Positions 21,730 to 29,366 of a DNA stretch of 43,783 nucleotides are shown in pieces (within the stretch, counting starts at the first letter, position 1; every line of letters starts with the position of its first letter). The notes beneath the pieces were generated by a model. The model searched no databases. It was not told the origin of the DNA and worked only from the letters and a program-made list of their open reading frames with translations. The DNA comes from Piscicoccus intestinalis NBRC 104926 (lineage in GTDB: Bacteria > Actinomycetota > Actinomycetes > Actinomycetales > Dermatophilaceae). The stretch is taken from contig NZ_BCNQ01000033.1 of NCBI RefSeq assembly GCF_001515525.1, forward strand, positions 1 through 43,783, given 5' to 3'. Position numbers and translations under genes: made by a program.

Positions 21730-22848
21730 TCAGTGGCGTACGTCGTCTTGGATGTCGTCCTCCTCGTCGTCAAGGCCGTCGGCGAGGAGGCGGTACAGGT
21801 CACGGCGGGCGGTGTCGAGCACCTGCGCCGCGGCGGCGGCCATCTGCTCGTCACCGGTCTGCATGACCGCGCGGGTTGCGAGTTTGACCTGACCGTAGGC
21901 GGTGCCGAGGTCGGCCAGGCCGCCGGACAGCTCCGGCTCCGGCTCCTCGGACTCCCACGGAGCCCGACCCTCGGCGGCCTTCTCGGCCTGCGCCCGACCC
22001 GCGTCCGTGAGCCGGAACGCCTTGCGGCCCTCGTGCTCGCAGGCCTCGATGAGTCCCTCGTCCTCCAGCTGGCTCAGCGCAGGGTAGACCGCACCGGGGC
22101 TGGGCTTCCAGGCACCGCCCGAGCGTTCGCCGAGCTCCTGGATGAGCTGATAGCCGTTGCGTGGGCCTTCCGCGAGCAGCAGCAGGGCCGCGTTGCGGAC
22201 GTCACCGCGCCGGGCCCGGCCACCGCGTCGACCGCGGCCTCGGCCCGGCCCGCCGAACGGAGCCGGTCCGAACGGGCCGCCGGGACCGAACGGACCCTCC
22301 GGGCCGAACGGGCCTTCCGCTCCGAACGGGCCGTCGGCGCCGAACGGGCCGTCGGGCCCGAACCACCCACCTCGACGACCGGACGGGCCGCGACCGCGAC
22401 CGCCCTGGGCACCCCGACCGCCGCCACCACCATGGGCACCCCGACCGCCGCCACCACCATGGGCACCACGACCGTCGCGACCTCCTCGTCCACCGGTGCC
22501 ACCGGGGCCACCGGGGCCGCGCCGATCCTGGGGACCGTCCTCAGCCTCCGCGCGCCAGGGACCCTGGCGACCGGAGCGGCCTCGTCGCTCCTCGAAGCCC
22601 GAATAGCCTTCCGACTCACCGAAGCCCGCGAAACCCTCGGCACTGCCGGGACCCCACGGCCTCCGGCCGCCACGTCGACGGCCGCGTCGACCCGCACCAG
22701 GCCAACCTGACTTTCCAGACCCGCCAGACCCGCCCGGCCAGCCAGGCCCACCGCGCTCACGACGCGCCGGCTCCTCGAACCGCTCGCGTCGCTGCCAGGG
22801 CCCGCAGGCCCATTCCCCGGACCACCCGGGGTTCATCGCTGCGTCCAT
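21730..22848 (-). CDS. PadR-family regulator with a long glycine-rich N-terminal arm
   Basis: 372 aa. The PadR winged helix occupies residues ~215-300: ARRGDVRNAALLLLAEGPRNGYQLIQELGERSGGAWKPSPGAVYPALSQLEDEGLI, followed by the wing KAFRLTDAGR. A PadR C-terminal helix (dimerisation) and an acidic tail (DDEEDDIQDD) follow. The first ~210 residues are disordered: Gly/Arg-rich with RGG-like runs, three GAHGGGGGR-type units and five or six GPFGx units encoded by short DNA repeats. Glycine-rich leaders of tens of residues are common in actinobacterial PadRs, but this one is much longer. The ATG at 22848 has AGGAGG seven bases upstream. It likely autoregulates through the AT-rich palindromes at 22913-22942; its other targets are not visible. 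Confidence 0.88.
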   Translation of the reverse strand: MDAAMNPGWSGEWACGPWQRRERFEEPARRERGGPGWPGGSGGSGKSGWPGAGRRGRRRGGRRPWGPGSAEGFAGFGESEGYSGFEERRGRSGRQGPWRAEAEDGPQDRRGPGGPGGTGGRGGRDGRGAHGGGGGRGAHGGGGGRGAQGGRGRGPSGRRGGWFGPDGPFGADGPFGAEGPFGPEGPFGPGGPFGPAPFGGPGRGRGRRGGRARRGDVRNAALLLLAEGPRNGYQLIQELGERSGGAWKPSPGAVYPALSQLEDEGLIEACEHEGRKAFRLTDAGRAQAEKAAEGRAPWESEEPEPELSGGLADLGTAYGQVKLATRAVMQTGDEQMAAAAAQVLDTARRDLYRLLADGLDDEEDDIQDDVRH

Positions 22849-22912
22849 GACGCACCTCCTGATGTCTGCGGGGCGCCACATCGGCGCCCGTTGCCACCAG
22901 CATGCGGCAAGC

Positions 22913-22942
22913 TATCGCGATATGTCCACGATATATCTAGAT
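22913..22942. promoter_or_regulatory. AT-rich palindrome cluster upstream of the PadR gene
   Basis: TATCGCGATA (22913-22922), GATATATC (22930-22937) and ATCTAGAT (22935-22942) are perfect palindromes packed in one of the most AT-rich patches of the window, 65 bases before the PadR start. Likely promoter/operator. Confidence 0.55.
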
Positions 22943-22961
22943 GATCTTTCGAGAATACAGG

Positions 22962-22998
22962 CGGAGGGCCGCCGCGCACGCAGCGCGACGGCCCTCCG
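22962..22998 (-). terminator. Hairpin terminator after the thiolase gene
   Basis: CGGAGGGCCG (22962-22971) pairs with CGGCCCTCCG (22989-22998), with further GCGC pairing inside. It lies 30 bases beyond the thiolase stop. Confidence 0.65.
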
Positions 22999-23028
22999 TT
23001 GCCCGGGAAACCCGGATCAGTCAGCAGG

Positions 23029-24213
23029 TCAGAGCATCTCGAAGATGACCGCGATGCCCTGGCCACCGCCGATGCACATCGTGGACAGACCGTACTTGCC
23101 GCCGGTCCGCTTGAGTTCGTACAGCAGCTTCGTGGAGATGACCGCGCCGGAGGCGCCGATCGGGTGGCCGAGCGCGATCGCGCCACCGTTGGGGTTGGTC
23201 TTGTCCATGTTGAGCTCGAGGCCGCGCGACACGGCGAGCGCCTGGGCGGCGAACGCCTCGTTGGCCTCGATGACGTCCATCTGGTCGACACTCATGCCGG
23301 CCTTCTGCATGACGGCCTTCGTCGCCGGGATCGGGCCCTCACCCATGACGTCGTTCGGCACGCCGGCCACCGCGTAGGCCACGATGCGCGCGATCGGCTT
23401 GTGACCGTCCTTCTCGGCGGTCGCCGCATCGGCGAGCACGAAGAACGACGCGCCGTCGTTGATGCCGGAGGCGTTACCGGCAGTGACGGTGCCGTCCTTG
23501 GCGAACGCCGGGCGCATCTTGGCCAGCGACTCCAGGTTGGTGTTCGGCTTGACGTGCTCGTCGGTGTCGAAGGTGACCTCGCCCTTACGGGTCTTCTTGA
23601 CGACCGGGATGATCTCGTCCTTGAACTTGCCGGCCTCGATGGCCGCCGCCGCGCGCGAGTGGGAGTCGACCGCGAGCTGGTCCTGGTCCTCGCGGCTGAT
23701 GCCCCACTTCTTGGCGACGTTCTCGGCCGTGTTGCCCATGTGGCCGGCGCCGAACGGGTCGGTCAGCGTGCTGGTCATCGTGTCGAGAATCTGCGTGTCG
23801 CCCATCCGGGCGCCCGTGCGCATGGCGGTCGAGAGGTAGCCGCCGCGGCTCATGACCTCGACACCGCCACCGATGCCGTAGTCGGCGTCGCCGAGCAGGA
23901 TGTTCTGCGCGGTCGTGACGATGGCCTGCAGGCCGGAGGAACACAGGCGGTTGACCTGCATCGCCACCGACTCCATGGGCAGGCCGGCACCGACGGCCGC
24001 GAGCCGCGAGACGTAGGCGAACTTGGCGTCGGTCGGGATCGTCGTGCCGACCGTGACGTAGGAGATCTGATTCGGGTCGACTCCGGACCGCTCGATGGAG
24101 CCCTTCATGACCTGGGCGCCCAGGTCCTGCGGGGCGACGTCCGCCAGCGAACCGTTGAACGTGCCGATGGCGGAGCGGGCTGCGGACAGGACGACGACGT
24201 CGCGATCAGTCAT
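23029..24213 (-). CDS. Acetyl-CoA acetyltransferase (thiolase)
   Basis: 394 aa, thiolase II type, which condenses two acetyl-CoA to acetoacetyl-CoA or cleaves 3-ketoacyl-CoA. The nucleophile Cys is in [13 protein letters not shown] (~residue 90). Further motifs are [24 protein letters not shown] (catalytic His) and the second Cys in [16 protein letters not shown]. Length and motif order are standard. The ATG at 24213 starts [19 protein letters not shown]. Monocistronic, with a terminator hairpin downstream. Codon use is cleaner and Lys-richer than the neighbours, typical of a highly expressed gene. The role could be PHB, isoprenoid or fatty-acid metabolism; the context does not decide. Confidence 0.95.
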   Translation of the reverse strand: MTDRDVVVLSAARSAIGTFNGSLADVAPQDLGAQVMKGSIERSGVDPNQISYVTVGTTIPTDAKFAYVSRLAAVGAGLPMESVAMQVNRLCSSGLQAIVTTAQNILLGDADYGIGGGVEVMSRGGYLSTAMRTGARMGDTQILDTMTSTLTDPFGAGHMGNTAENVAKKWGISREDQDQLAVDSHSRAAAAIEAGKFKDEIIPVVKKTRKGEVTFDTDEHVKPNTNLESLAKMRPAFAKDGTVTAGNASGINDGASFFVLADAATAEKDGHKPIARIVAYAVAGVPNDVMGEGPIPATKAVMQKAGMSVDQMDVIEANEAFAAQALAVSRGLELNMDKTNPNGGAIALGHPIGASGAVISTKLLYELKRTGGKYGLSTMCIGGGQGIAVIFEML

Positions 24214-24446
24214 AGCGTGATGCCTCGTTTCCGATTTGGGGGACCGGGCAGCGACGCTGCTGCCGTGCCCGGGGTCGCGGGGTACGCGCACTCAAGGCCG
24301 AACCTAACGTGTTTCGGCGCCCGACGGCGAGGCATCGCCCACATCGCAAGAGAGGGATGCACGCCCGTTCGCATCGTGAACGGCGCGCGAACCCCGCACG
24401 AACGCCAGGATCGAGGCCCTGCCGATTGCGCACCGATGACGTAGCC

Positions 24447-24479
24447 TTGGCTCAGGAATCTTTTGAAAAGTTTACTGAG
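24447..24479 (+). promoter_or_regulatory. Promoter overlapped by a 29-bp palindrome, ATPase operon
   Basis: Bases 24451-24479 are symmetric about 24465 with 12 of 14 pairs matching: CTCAG...CTGAG outside and CTTTTGAAAAG at the centre. TTGGCT (24447-24452), an 18-bp spacer and TTTACT (24471-24476) form a promoter inside it, and the ribosome binding site GAGGTGA starts at its right edge. A bound repressor would block both. Confidence 0.65.
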
Positions 24480-24487
24480 GTGATGTC

Positions 24488-25459
24488 ATGCCGACTCCCG
24501 CCGGACCGAGCAGCCTGCACGGCCGACCGTTGCTGGATTCTCGCGCCGACATGGCGCTCTATCTGGCGCGCCCACACCTCGAGTCACGCCTCGACGCCGC
24601 CGTCGATCGAGGGCTCAACGTGCTGGTCACCGGCCCGCGCGGAGGCGGTCGCACGACCCTGCTGCGCGCCCTGCTGTTCCGCCGACGCCGGCACGCCAAG
24701 TCGGCGAGCGCCCCGGTCTACGTGCGCGCGGCCGCTGCCGGTTCGGTCTCCGAGCTGGTGCGGCTGGTGCACACGGCTCTGCTCCCGGGCGCCGAACCGC
24801 CATCCGACGAGGGGGCGCTGGCGCTGGTCACCGCACTCGGGACGGCGCTGCGCGCGGAGGGGGTCACCGACTCCGAGCGGCGGTTGCTCTGCCTCGACGA
24901 CGTCGACCCGCGCATCGGCAACCAACTGTTCGGGGTGCTGCGCGACGAGGTGTGGGCGCTGCCGGTGCAGTGGGTGGTCGCGGTCGACTCCGACGGCGCC
25001 GCCACCCTCGCCCTGCCGCCGGCCGACGCCTTCTTCGAGACGCGCCTGGACCTGCCCGAGCTCACCCGCCAGGAGGCCGAACGCCTGCTCGCGCTGCGGC
25101 TACCCAGCCCCATCGCGCTCCCGGAGGCCGTGCAGCGGTGTACGCCTCGAGAGGCTCTGGACCTCGCCCGCCTCGCCCCGGCCGAGCGCGCCGGTGCCGT
25201 CGACGAGCGCGCCCGGCGCGACGACGCCGCGGCCCGGCTGGGGCGCCCGGCGACGATGCTCGTTGCGGCCCTGGAGGAGCTGGGCCCCGTCAGTCCGTCC
25301 GACGACCGCCTCCTGGCGCGCACCGGCTGGACGAGTTCGCGTGCCAGCCAGGTGTTTCGACAACTCTTGGATGTCGGACTCGTCGCCTACCGTGAGGTGC
25401 GTGGAGATCGACCCGGCCGCCCCGCGCGGCTCTATGAGCTCACGCCGCTGCGCGGCTGA
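24488..25459 (+). CDS. P-loop ATPase-like protein with C-terminal winged helix; Walker A Lys replaced by Arg
   Basis: 323 aa. The P-loop is GPRGGGRTT (residues 49-57): the invariant Lys of GxxxxGK[ST] is Arg. A Walker B-like LLCLDDVD (133-140) and the later LPELTRQEAERLLALRL resemble ORC/Cdc6- and STAND-type ATPases. Residues ~256-323 are a MarR/ArsR-like winged helix (LGPVSPSDDRLLARTGWTSSRASQVFRQLLDVGLVAYREV... RPARLYELT). So it can probably bind nucleotide weakly and DNA. ATG at 24488 has GAGGTGA seven bases upstream. It is followed after 9 bases by a second ATPase gene with a canonical P-loop. The name and pathway are not known to me; a defence, plasmid/phage-response or DNA-maintenance role is possible but unproven. 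Confidence 0.75.
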   Translation: MPTPAGPSSLHGRPLLDSRADMALYLARPHLESRLDAAVDRGLNVLVTGPRGGGRTTLLRALLFRRRRHAKSASAPVYVRAAAAGSVSELVRLVHTALLPGAEPPSDEGALALVTALGTALRAEGVTDSERRLLCLDDVDPRIGNQLFGVLRDEVWALPVQWVVAVDSDGAATLALPPADAFFETRLDLPELTRQEAERLLALRLPSPIALPEAVQRCTPREALDLARLAPAERAGAVDERARRDDAAARLGRPATMLVAALEELGPVSPSDDRLLARTGWTSSRASQVFRQLLDVGLVAYREVRGDRPGRPARLYELTPLRG

Positions 25460-25468
25460 GGCGAGCCC

Positions 25469-26554
25469 GTGACGCCCGGCAAGCCGAAGCGGGCGGCTCG
25501 GGCGACGCCCGCGCGTGCGCAGGGGCCCGGCATCGAGTTGCTGCGGCGCCTGCAGGAGGGGCACGCGTTCAACCCGAGCCCGCGTCACGACCAGCTGTAC
25601 GCGGTGCACGTGCCGTACGACGAGCTGACCGGCGGGTCGAGCTGCGAGGCGGCCCTGGAACGGGCGCTGCGCCAGGGGCGGCGGGTGGCGCTCGTCGGCG
25701 CCTCGGGCACCGGCAAGTCGTCGGTCACCGAGCACGTGCTCGGCCCGCTCGTCGAGGGGCTCGCGCCACTGCGCGTGCCGGTGACCATGGAGCGCACGGG
25801 GATCGCCACGGACCCGGTCGAATTCGCGCGACACCTGGTCGCGCTCGTCGGACGCTGGGTCGACGTGGCCCTGCCGCAGCGGAGCCGGGACGCGGCCGAC
25901 CTCGCGCCCGCCCGCCGGGGCCCGGCCACCCACAAGGTGTCGGTGGCGCCGACGTGGATGGAGACGAAGGTCGAGCTCGCCTACGAGCTGAGCCAGGCCG
26001 CGGCGCTCGACGCCCCGACGAGCACGCAGGTCGTCGAGCAGGCGCGCGGGCTGCTCGACCTCATCCGCGGCGACGAGCTCGTGCCGGTCGTCGTGCTCGA
26101 CGACACCGACCGCTGGCTCTCGACGAGCTGGCAGCCGGACAACCCGGGCGTACGGGCCGCGTTCTTCGGCCGCGTCGTGCGGGTGCTCGCCGAGGAGCTC
26201 GACGTGGCGGCCGTCGTCGCCGTGCACCCGACCTACCTCACCGACGCCGACTACCAGGCGAGCGCCGGCTTCCTCGACACGACGCTGCACGTGCCGCAGG
26301 TGCCCGACGCGGCGGCGGTCGGGCGAATCCTGCACCGGCGCACCGCCGACGACCTCGGGGAGGAACGCGACGACCTCATCTCGCCCGAGGCCCTCCAGGT
26401 GCTCTTCGAGCACTATCGGCACGCGCCGAACGTGCGCCGCCGGCTCCTGCTCATCGCGAACGCGGCGCTGACGCTCGCGGTCGACGCGGGTGCGGACCGC
26501 ATCGAGCGGAACCACTGCATCGCCGCGATCACGCAGGAGAACCTCGTCGACTGA
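25469..26554 (+). CDS. AAA/ORC-like ATPase with canonical P-loop
   Basis: 361 aa. Walker A GASGTGKSSV (77-86), Walker B VPVVVLDDTDRW (205-216), a sensor-like VAAVVAVHPTYLTDADY, and a helical lid LHVPQVPDAAAVGRILHRRT followed by SPEALQVLFEHYRHAPNVRRRLLLIANAAL, which matches the lid of Cdc6/ORC1- or TniB/ExeA-like ATPases. The N-terminal ~60 residues are basic and unassigned. It begins with GTG nine bases after the upstream gene's stop, with no strong ribosome binding site of its own, so expression is coupled. Together with the Arg-P-loop protein it forms a two-gene operon. No nuclease, protease or membrane effector domain is seen in either protein. Confidence 0.75.
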   Translation: MTPGKPKRAARATPARAQGPGIELLRRLQEGHAFNPSPRHDQLYAVHVPYDELTGGSSCEAALERALRQGRRVALVGASGTGKSSVTEHVLGPLVEGLAPLRVPVTMERTGIATDPVEFARHLVALVGRWVDVALPQRSRDAADLAPARRGPATHKVSVAPTWMETKVELAYELSQAAALDAPTSTQVVEQARGLLDLIRGDELVPVVVLDDTDRWLSTSWQPDNPGVRAAFFGRVVRVLAEELDVAAVVAVHPTYLTDADYQASAGFLDTTLHVPQVPDAAAVGRILHRRTADDLGEERDDLISPEALQVLFEHYRHAPNVRRRLLLIANAALTLAVDAGADRIERNHCIAAITQENLVD

Positions 26555-26559
26555 ATTCA

Positions 26560-26588
26560 TTGAGTTATGCGTATCCCTGCGTTAGGTT
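26560..26588 (+). promoter_or_regulatory. Promoter of the leader peptide/cysteine dioxygenase operon
   Basis: TTGAGT (26560-26565), 17-bp spacer, TAGGTT (26583-26588). The expected start point, about seven bases on, coincides with the GTG of the leader peptide, so the leader would be leaderless. Confidence 0.6.
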
Positions 26589-26595
26589 ATGAATC

Positions 26596-26685
26596 GTGAC
26601 CGCGCCGACTCCCTCCCCCGCCTTCGTGGCGCATCGGCGTCGGCACATCGACCTGCTCCGGGTCACCTCCTCCTCGTGTCGGTAG
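26596..26685 (+). CDS. Cys-containing leader peptide (29 aa) upstream of cysteine dioxygenase
   Basis: GTG at 26596 opens a 29-codon peptide with the RRRHIDLLRV core and the ending TSSSCR before TAG. This shape (Arg/His-rich HIDLxR, then Ser and Cys near the stop) is that of the putative leader peptides found ahead of sulfur and cysteine genes in actinobacteria, where translation of a Cys codon senses cysteine. Here the single Cys is codon 28 of 29, 43 bases before the dioxygenase start. CACCTCCTCC (26664-26673), within the leader, could pair with the dioxygenase Shine-Dalgarno GGGAG (26718-26722). Too short for most gene finders. Confidence 0.75.
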   Translation: MTAPTPSPAFVAHRRRHIDLLRVTSSSCR

Positions 26686-26728
26686 GCGCGCACGTCTCGC
26701 ACCCACCGACCCGACCCGGGAGCCCCGC

Positions 26729-27259
26729 ATGACCATCACCGCCCCTGCCGGCACGCCCGGCGTCACCACCTTCACCCCCGCCCAACTCCTGCGCACCGCA
26801 CGGCTGCTCGCGCGCAATCCCGAGCTGCCGCAGCTCATCGCGCAGGCCCCGGTCGACCCCGACAGCGGCCGGCCGTGGGTCCGGCTCGACCACACCCAGC
26901 AGTTGGAGGTCTGGCTGCTCGGGTGGCCGCCCGGCACCTCGACCGGGTGGCACGACCACGGCGTCTCCGGCGGCGCGTTCGTCGTGGCGCAGGGGTCGCT
27001 CACCGAGCACTCGACGCGCAAGCCCGGCGACGCGGGTCGCCCCGGCGGCCCGCCCGTCGCGGTGCGCACCGAACACCTGGCGCCGCAGATGGGCCGGGCG
27101 TTCGGTCTCCGGCACGTGCATGATGTCGTGAACAACGGTGTGGCGTACGCGGTCTCGGTGCACGCCTACGCCCCGGCGCTGGGGGCGATGACGCGCTACC
27201 GGCTCCGGGACGGGCGGTTGCACATCGTTGAGACGGCACGGGAGGGAGTGGACTGGTGA
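26729..27259 (+). CDS. Cysteine dioxygenase (cupin)
   Basis: 176 aa. Oxidises L-cysteine with O2 to cysteine sulfinate, the first step of cysteine breakdown. Iron ligands are clear: His75 and His77 in GWHDHGVS, His131 in LRHVHDVVN. The Ser-x-His-x-Tyr triad is in SVHAYAPAL (Ser143, His145, Tyr147). The start at ATG 26729 is preceded by GGGAG. It is preceded by a Cys-type leader peptide and overlaps the rhodanese gene by four bases (GTGA), an arrangement that links cysteine oxidation and sulfur transfer. Confidence 0.92.
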   Translation: MTITAPAGTPGVTTFTPAQLLRTARLLARNPELPQLIAQAPVDPDSGRPWVRLDHTQQLEVWLLGWPPGTSTGWHDHGVSGGAFVVAQGSLTEHSTRKPGDAGRPGGPPVAVRTEHLAPQMGRAFGLRHVHDVVNNGVAYAVSVHAYAPALGAMTRYRLRDGRLHIVETAREGVDW

Positions 27260-27645
27260 GTGACCAGGACACCGGAACCGACGCGCTGCTCGCGCGGGCG
27301 CGCAGCGTGTACACGCCCGTCGACCCGTCGGAGGCGGCCCGCGAACTCGCGACCGGCGAGGCGCTGCTCGTCGACATCCGTCCGGAGGCGCAGCGGCGCG
27401 AACACGGCGAGATCGCAGGCGCCCTCGTCGTCGAACGCAACGTGCTCGAGTGGCGCTTCGACCCCGCCGGCGCGTGGCGCCTGCCGCAGGCCGGCGCCGC
27501 CGCGCGCGTCATCGTGCTGTGCCAGCAGGGCTACGCGTCGTCGCTGGCCGCCGCCAACCTCGTCGCCCTCGGCGTCACCCGCGCCACCGACGTCGCCGGC
27601 GGCTACGAGGCCTGGCGCGCCGCCGGCCTGCCGACGACGCCGTAG
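27256..27645 (+). CDS. Rhodanese-like single-domain sulfurtransferase
   Basis: 129 aa, a single rhodanese domain that transfers sulfane sulfur to thiophilic acceptors. Features: LLVDIRPEAQRREHGEIAGALVVERNVLEW (first strand and the R-x-x-H-G segment) and the catalytic loop IVLCQQGYASS with Cys89, then GATDVAGGYEAWRAAGLP at the end. It starts with GTG inside the end of the cysteine dioxygenase gene, so the two are translated together. A role in handling sulfite or thiosulfate from cysteine breakdown is likely. Confidence 0.92.
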   Translation: MSDQDTGTDALLARARSVYTPVDPSEAARELATGEALLVDIRPEAQRREHGEIAGALVVERNVLEWRFDPAGAWRLPQAGAAARVIVLCQQGYASSLAAANLVALGVTRATDVAGGYEAWRAAGLPTTP

Positions 27646-27701
27646 CGCTCGTCGCGCCGGTTCGCCGGAGGCGGTGACGCCCGCGCGGCTACCGTGGCCG
27701 G

Positions 27702-28535
27702 ATGAGTGACTTCAGCGAGGCGGGGGCGTCGGCCTCCGCGGACCTGCACGATCCGTACACGCTGGCGCGGCAGGCGGCGGCGGGGCTGCAGGAGCGCACC
27801 GGCCTCGAACGACACGACATCGCGGTGGTGCTCGGGTCGGGGTGGGGCCCCATGGCATTGGCGCTGGGGCAGCCGAGCGCGCGCATGAGCGCCACCGAGC
27901 TGCCCGGGTTCCACGGCGCCACGGCGGTCGGGCACGCGGGCACGTTGAGCAGCATCGACGTGGCCGGCCGGCGGGTGCTCGTGCTGCAGGGGCGCACCCA
28001 CTTGTACGAGGGGCGCGGCGTCGCGGCCGTCGTGCACGGGGTGCGCACCGCCGCGGCCGCCGGCTGCTCAACGATCGTGTTGACCAACGCCGCCGGCAGC
28101 CTGCGCACCGAATGGCCTCCTGGCACACCGGTGCTCATCGCCGACCACATCAACCTCACCGCCCGCTCCCCGATCGTCGGGGCGCACTTCGTCGACCTCA
28201 CCGACCTGTACAGTGCCCGCCTCCGCGAGGTGTGCCGTCAGGTCGATCCGTCGCTCGCCGAGGGTGTCTACACCCAGCTGCCCGGGCCGCACTTCGAGAC
28301 GCCCGCCGAGATCCGCATGGTCCGAGCCGTCGGCGGCGACCTTGTCGGCATGAGCACCGGCCTGGAGGCCATCGCCGCCCGAGAGGCCGGCTGCGAGGTG
28401 CTCGGTCTCAGCCTCGTCACCAATCTCGCCGCCGGCATCAGCGGACCCCTCAGTCACGAGGAGGTGCTGGAGGCCGGCGCCGGCGCCGCAACCCGCATGG
28501 GCTCGCTGCTCGCCGAGGCCATCGCCCGCATGTGA
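27702..28535 (+). CDS. Purine-nucleoside phosphorylase (trimeric type)
   Basis: 277 aa. Cleaves inosine/guanosine with phosphate to base and ribose 1-phosphate. Motifs: [11 protein letters not shown] (phosphate-loop Ser), [39 protein letters not shown] (purine/ribose site), [18 protein letters not shown] and [12 protein letters not shown]. All residues of the trimeric PNP family are in order. TACCGT (27690-27695) ends six bases before the ATG, the typical spacing for a leaderless actinobacterial mRNA. Monocistronic. Confidence 0.94.
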   Translation: MSDFSEAGASASADLHDPYTLARQAAAGLQERTGLERHDIAVVLGSGWGPMALALGQPSARMSATELPGFHGATAVGHAGTLSSIDVAGRRVLVLQGRTHLYEGRGVAAVVHGVRTAAAAGCSTIVLTNAAGSLRTEWPPGTPVLIADHINLTARSPIVGAHFVDLTDLYSARLREVCRQVDPSLAEGVYTQLPGPHFETPAEIRMVRAVGGDLVGMSTGLEAIAAREAGCEVLGLSLVTNLAAGISGPLSHEEVLEAGAGAATRMGSLLAEAIARM

Positions 28536-28551
28536 CCGTCTCCGCCCGCTC

Positions 28552-28615
28552 GGCGTTGCGCGTGCAGCCGACGGTTGCGACTACAGCCGCACCGGCGAGC
28601 GCCCAGCGCAACGCC
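28552..28615. repeat. 10-bp inverted repeat between convergent genes
   Basis: GGCGTTGCGC (28552-28561) and GCGCAACGCC (28606-28615), 44 bp apart, lie between the PNP and DUF305 stops; possibly a two-way termination structure. Confidence 0.4.
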
Positions 28616-28670
28616 CCGCATGCGGACGCGCCAGGCGGGTCCGCCTGTTGCGGCCCGGGCCCGAGGCCGG

Positions 28671-29318
28671 CTACTTCAGCAGCTGCTGCATGTGCTGGAT
28701 CTCGGCCTGCTGACCGCTGATGATCTGCTCGGCCAGCTGAACGGCGGCCGGGTTCTCGCCGGAGTCGATCTCCTGCTGCGACATCGTCACCGCGCCCTGG
28801 TGGTGTTCGATCATCATCTGCAGCCACATCCGGTCGAACGACTCGCCCTGGGCCTGATGCAGCTCGGTCATCTGCTGCTGCGACATCATCCCGTCCATGG
28901 AGCCGTGCCCCATGTGGCCCTCGCCCTCGGCGGCGGCCGTCGGGGCGGGCACCGGCTGCCCCCACTCCTGCAGCCAGCCGGACATCGTCTGGATCTCCGG
29001 GTCCTGCGCGTCCTTGATCTGCTGCGCCAACGTCTTGACCTCCGTGCTCTGCGCGCTCGCCAGCGCCATGTCGGCCATCTCGATCGCCTGGCCGTGGTGC
29101 GGGATCATGCCCGTCGCGAACGCCACATCCTGGTCGTTGTGCGCCGCGGAGGCGGCTTCGGTGCCCGCGCCTGTCTGGTCCGCCGTCGGGGTCGTCGGGG
29201 AGGCGGTGGCCTGGCCCTCCGCCCCCGCGCCGGAGCCGCCCTCGCCCGAGGAACCGCACGCCGTCGCGGCCAGCAGCACCGCGGCGCCAAGGGCCACCGC
29301 GCGTAGACGTTTGCTCAT
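28671..29318 (-). CDS. DUF305 family lipoprotein
   Basis: 215 aa. Signal peptide with lipobox LAATAC (Cys21), then a Gly/Ser/Thr-rich tether and a DUF305 domain, a ferritin-like four-helix bundle. His/Met motifs are visible: FATGMIPHHGQAIEMADMAL and MWLQMMIEHHQGAVTMSQQEI, each with an HH pair, separated by a Met/His-rich loop (GHMGHGSMDGMM). DUF305 proteins are linked to metal (often copper) handling outside the membrane. The ATG at 29318 is the only start giving a signal peptide. Stands alone; no copper regulator or copper ATPase nearby. Confidence 0.92.
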   Translation of the reverse strand: MSKRLRAVALGAAVLLAATACGSSGEGGSGAGAEGQATASPTTPTADQTGAGTEAASAAHNDQDVAFATGMIPHHGQAIEMADMALASAQSTEVKTLAQQIKDAQDPEIQTMSGWLQEWGQPVPAPTAAAEGEGHMGHGSMDGMMSQQQMTELHQAQGESFDRMWLQMMIEHHQGAVTMSQQEIDSGENPAAVQLAEQIISGQQAEIQHMQQLLK

Positions 29319-29366
29319 CGTCAGATCCTCTCGCCGAGACGTCCGTGAGTTGCTCTGCGGCCCAGC

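Noticed and set aside
24233-24446. Additional small gene between thiolase and the ATPase operon
   Set aside because: Only Arg-rich short frames with no ribosome binding site; it reads as promoter space for the divergent genes.
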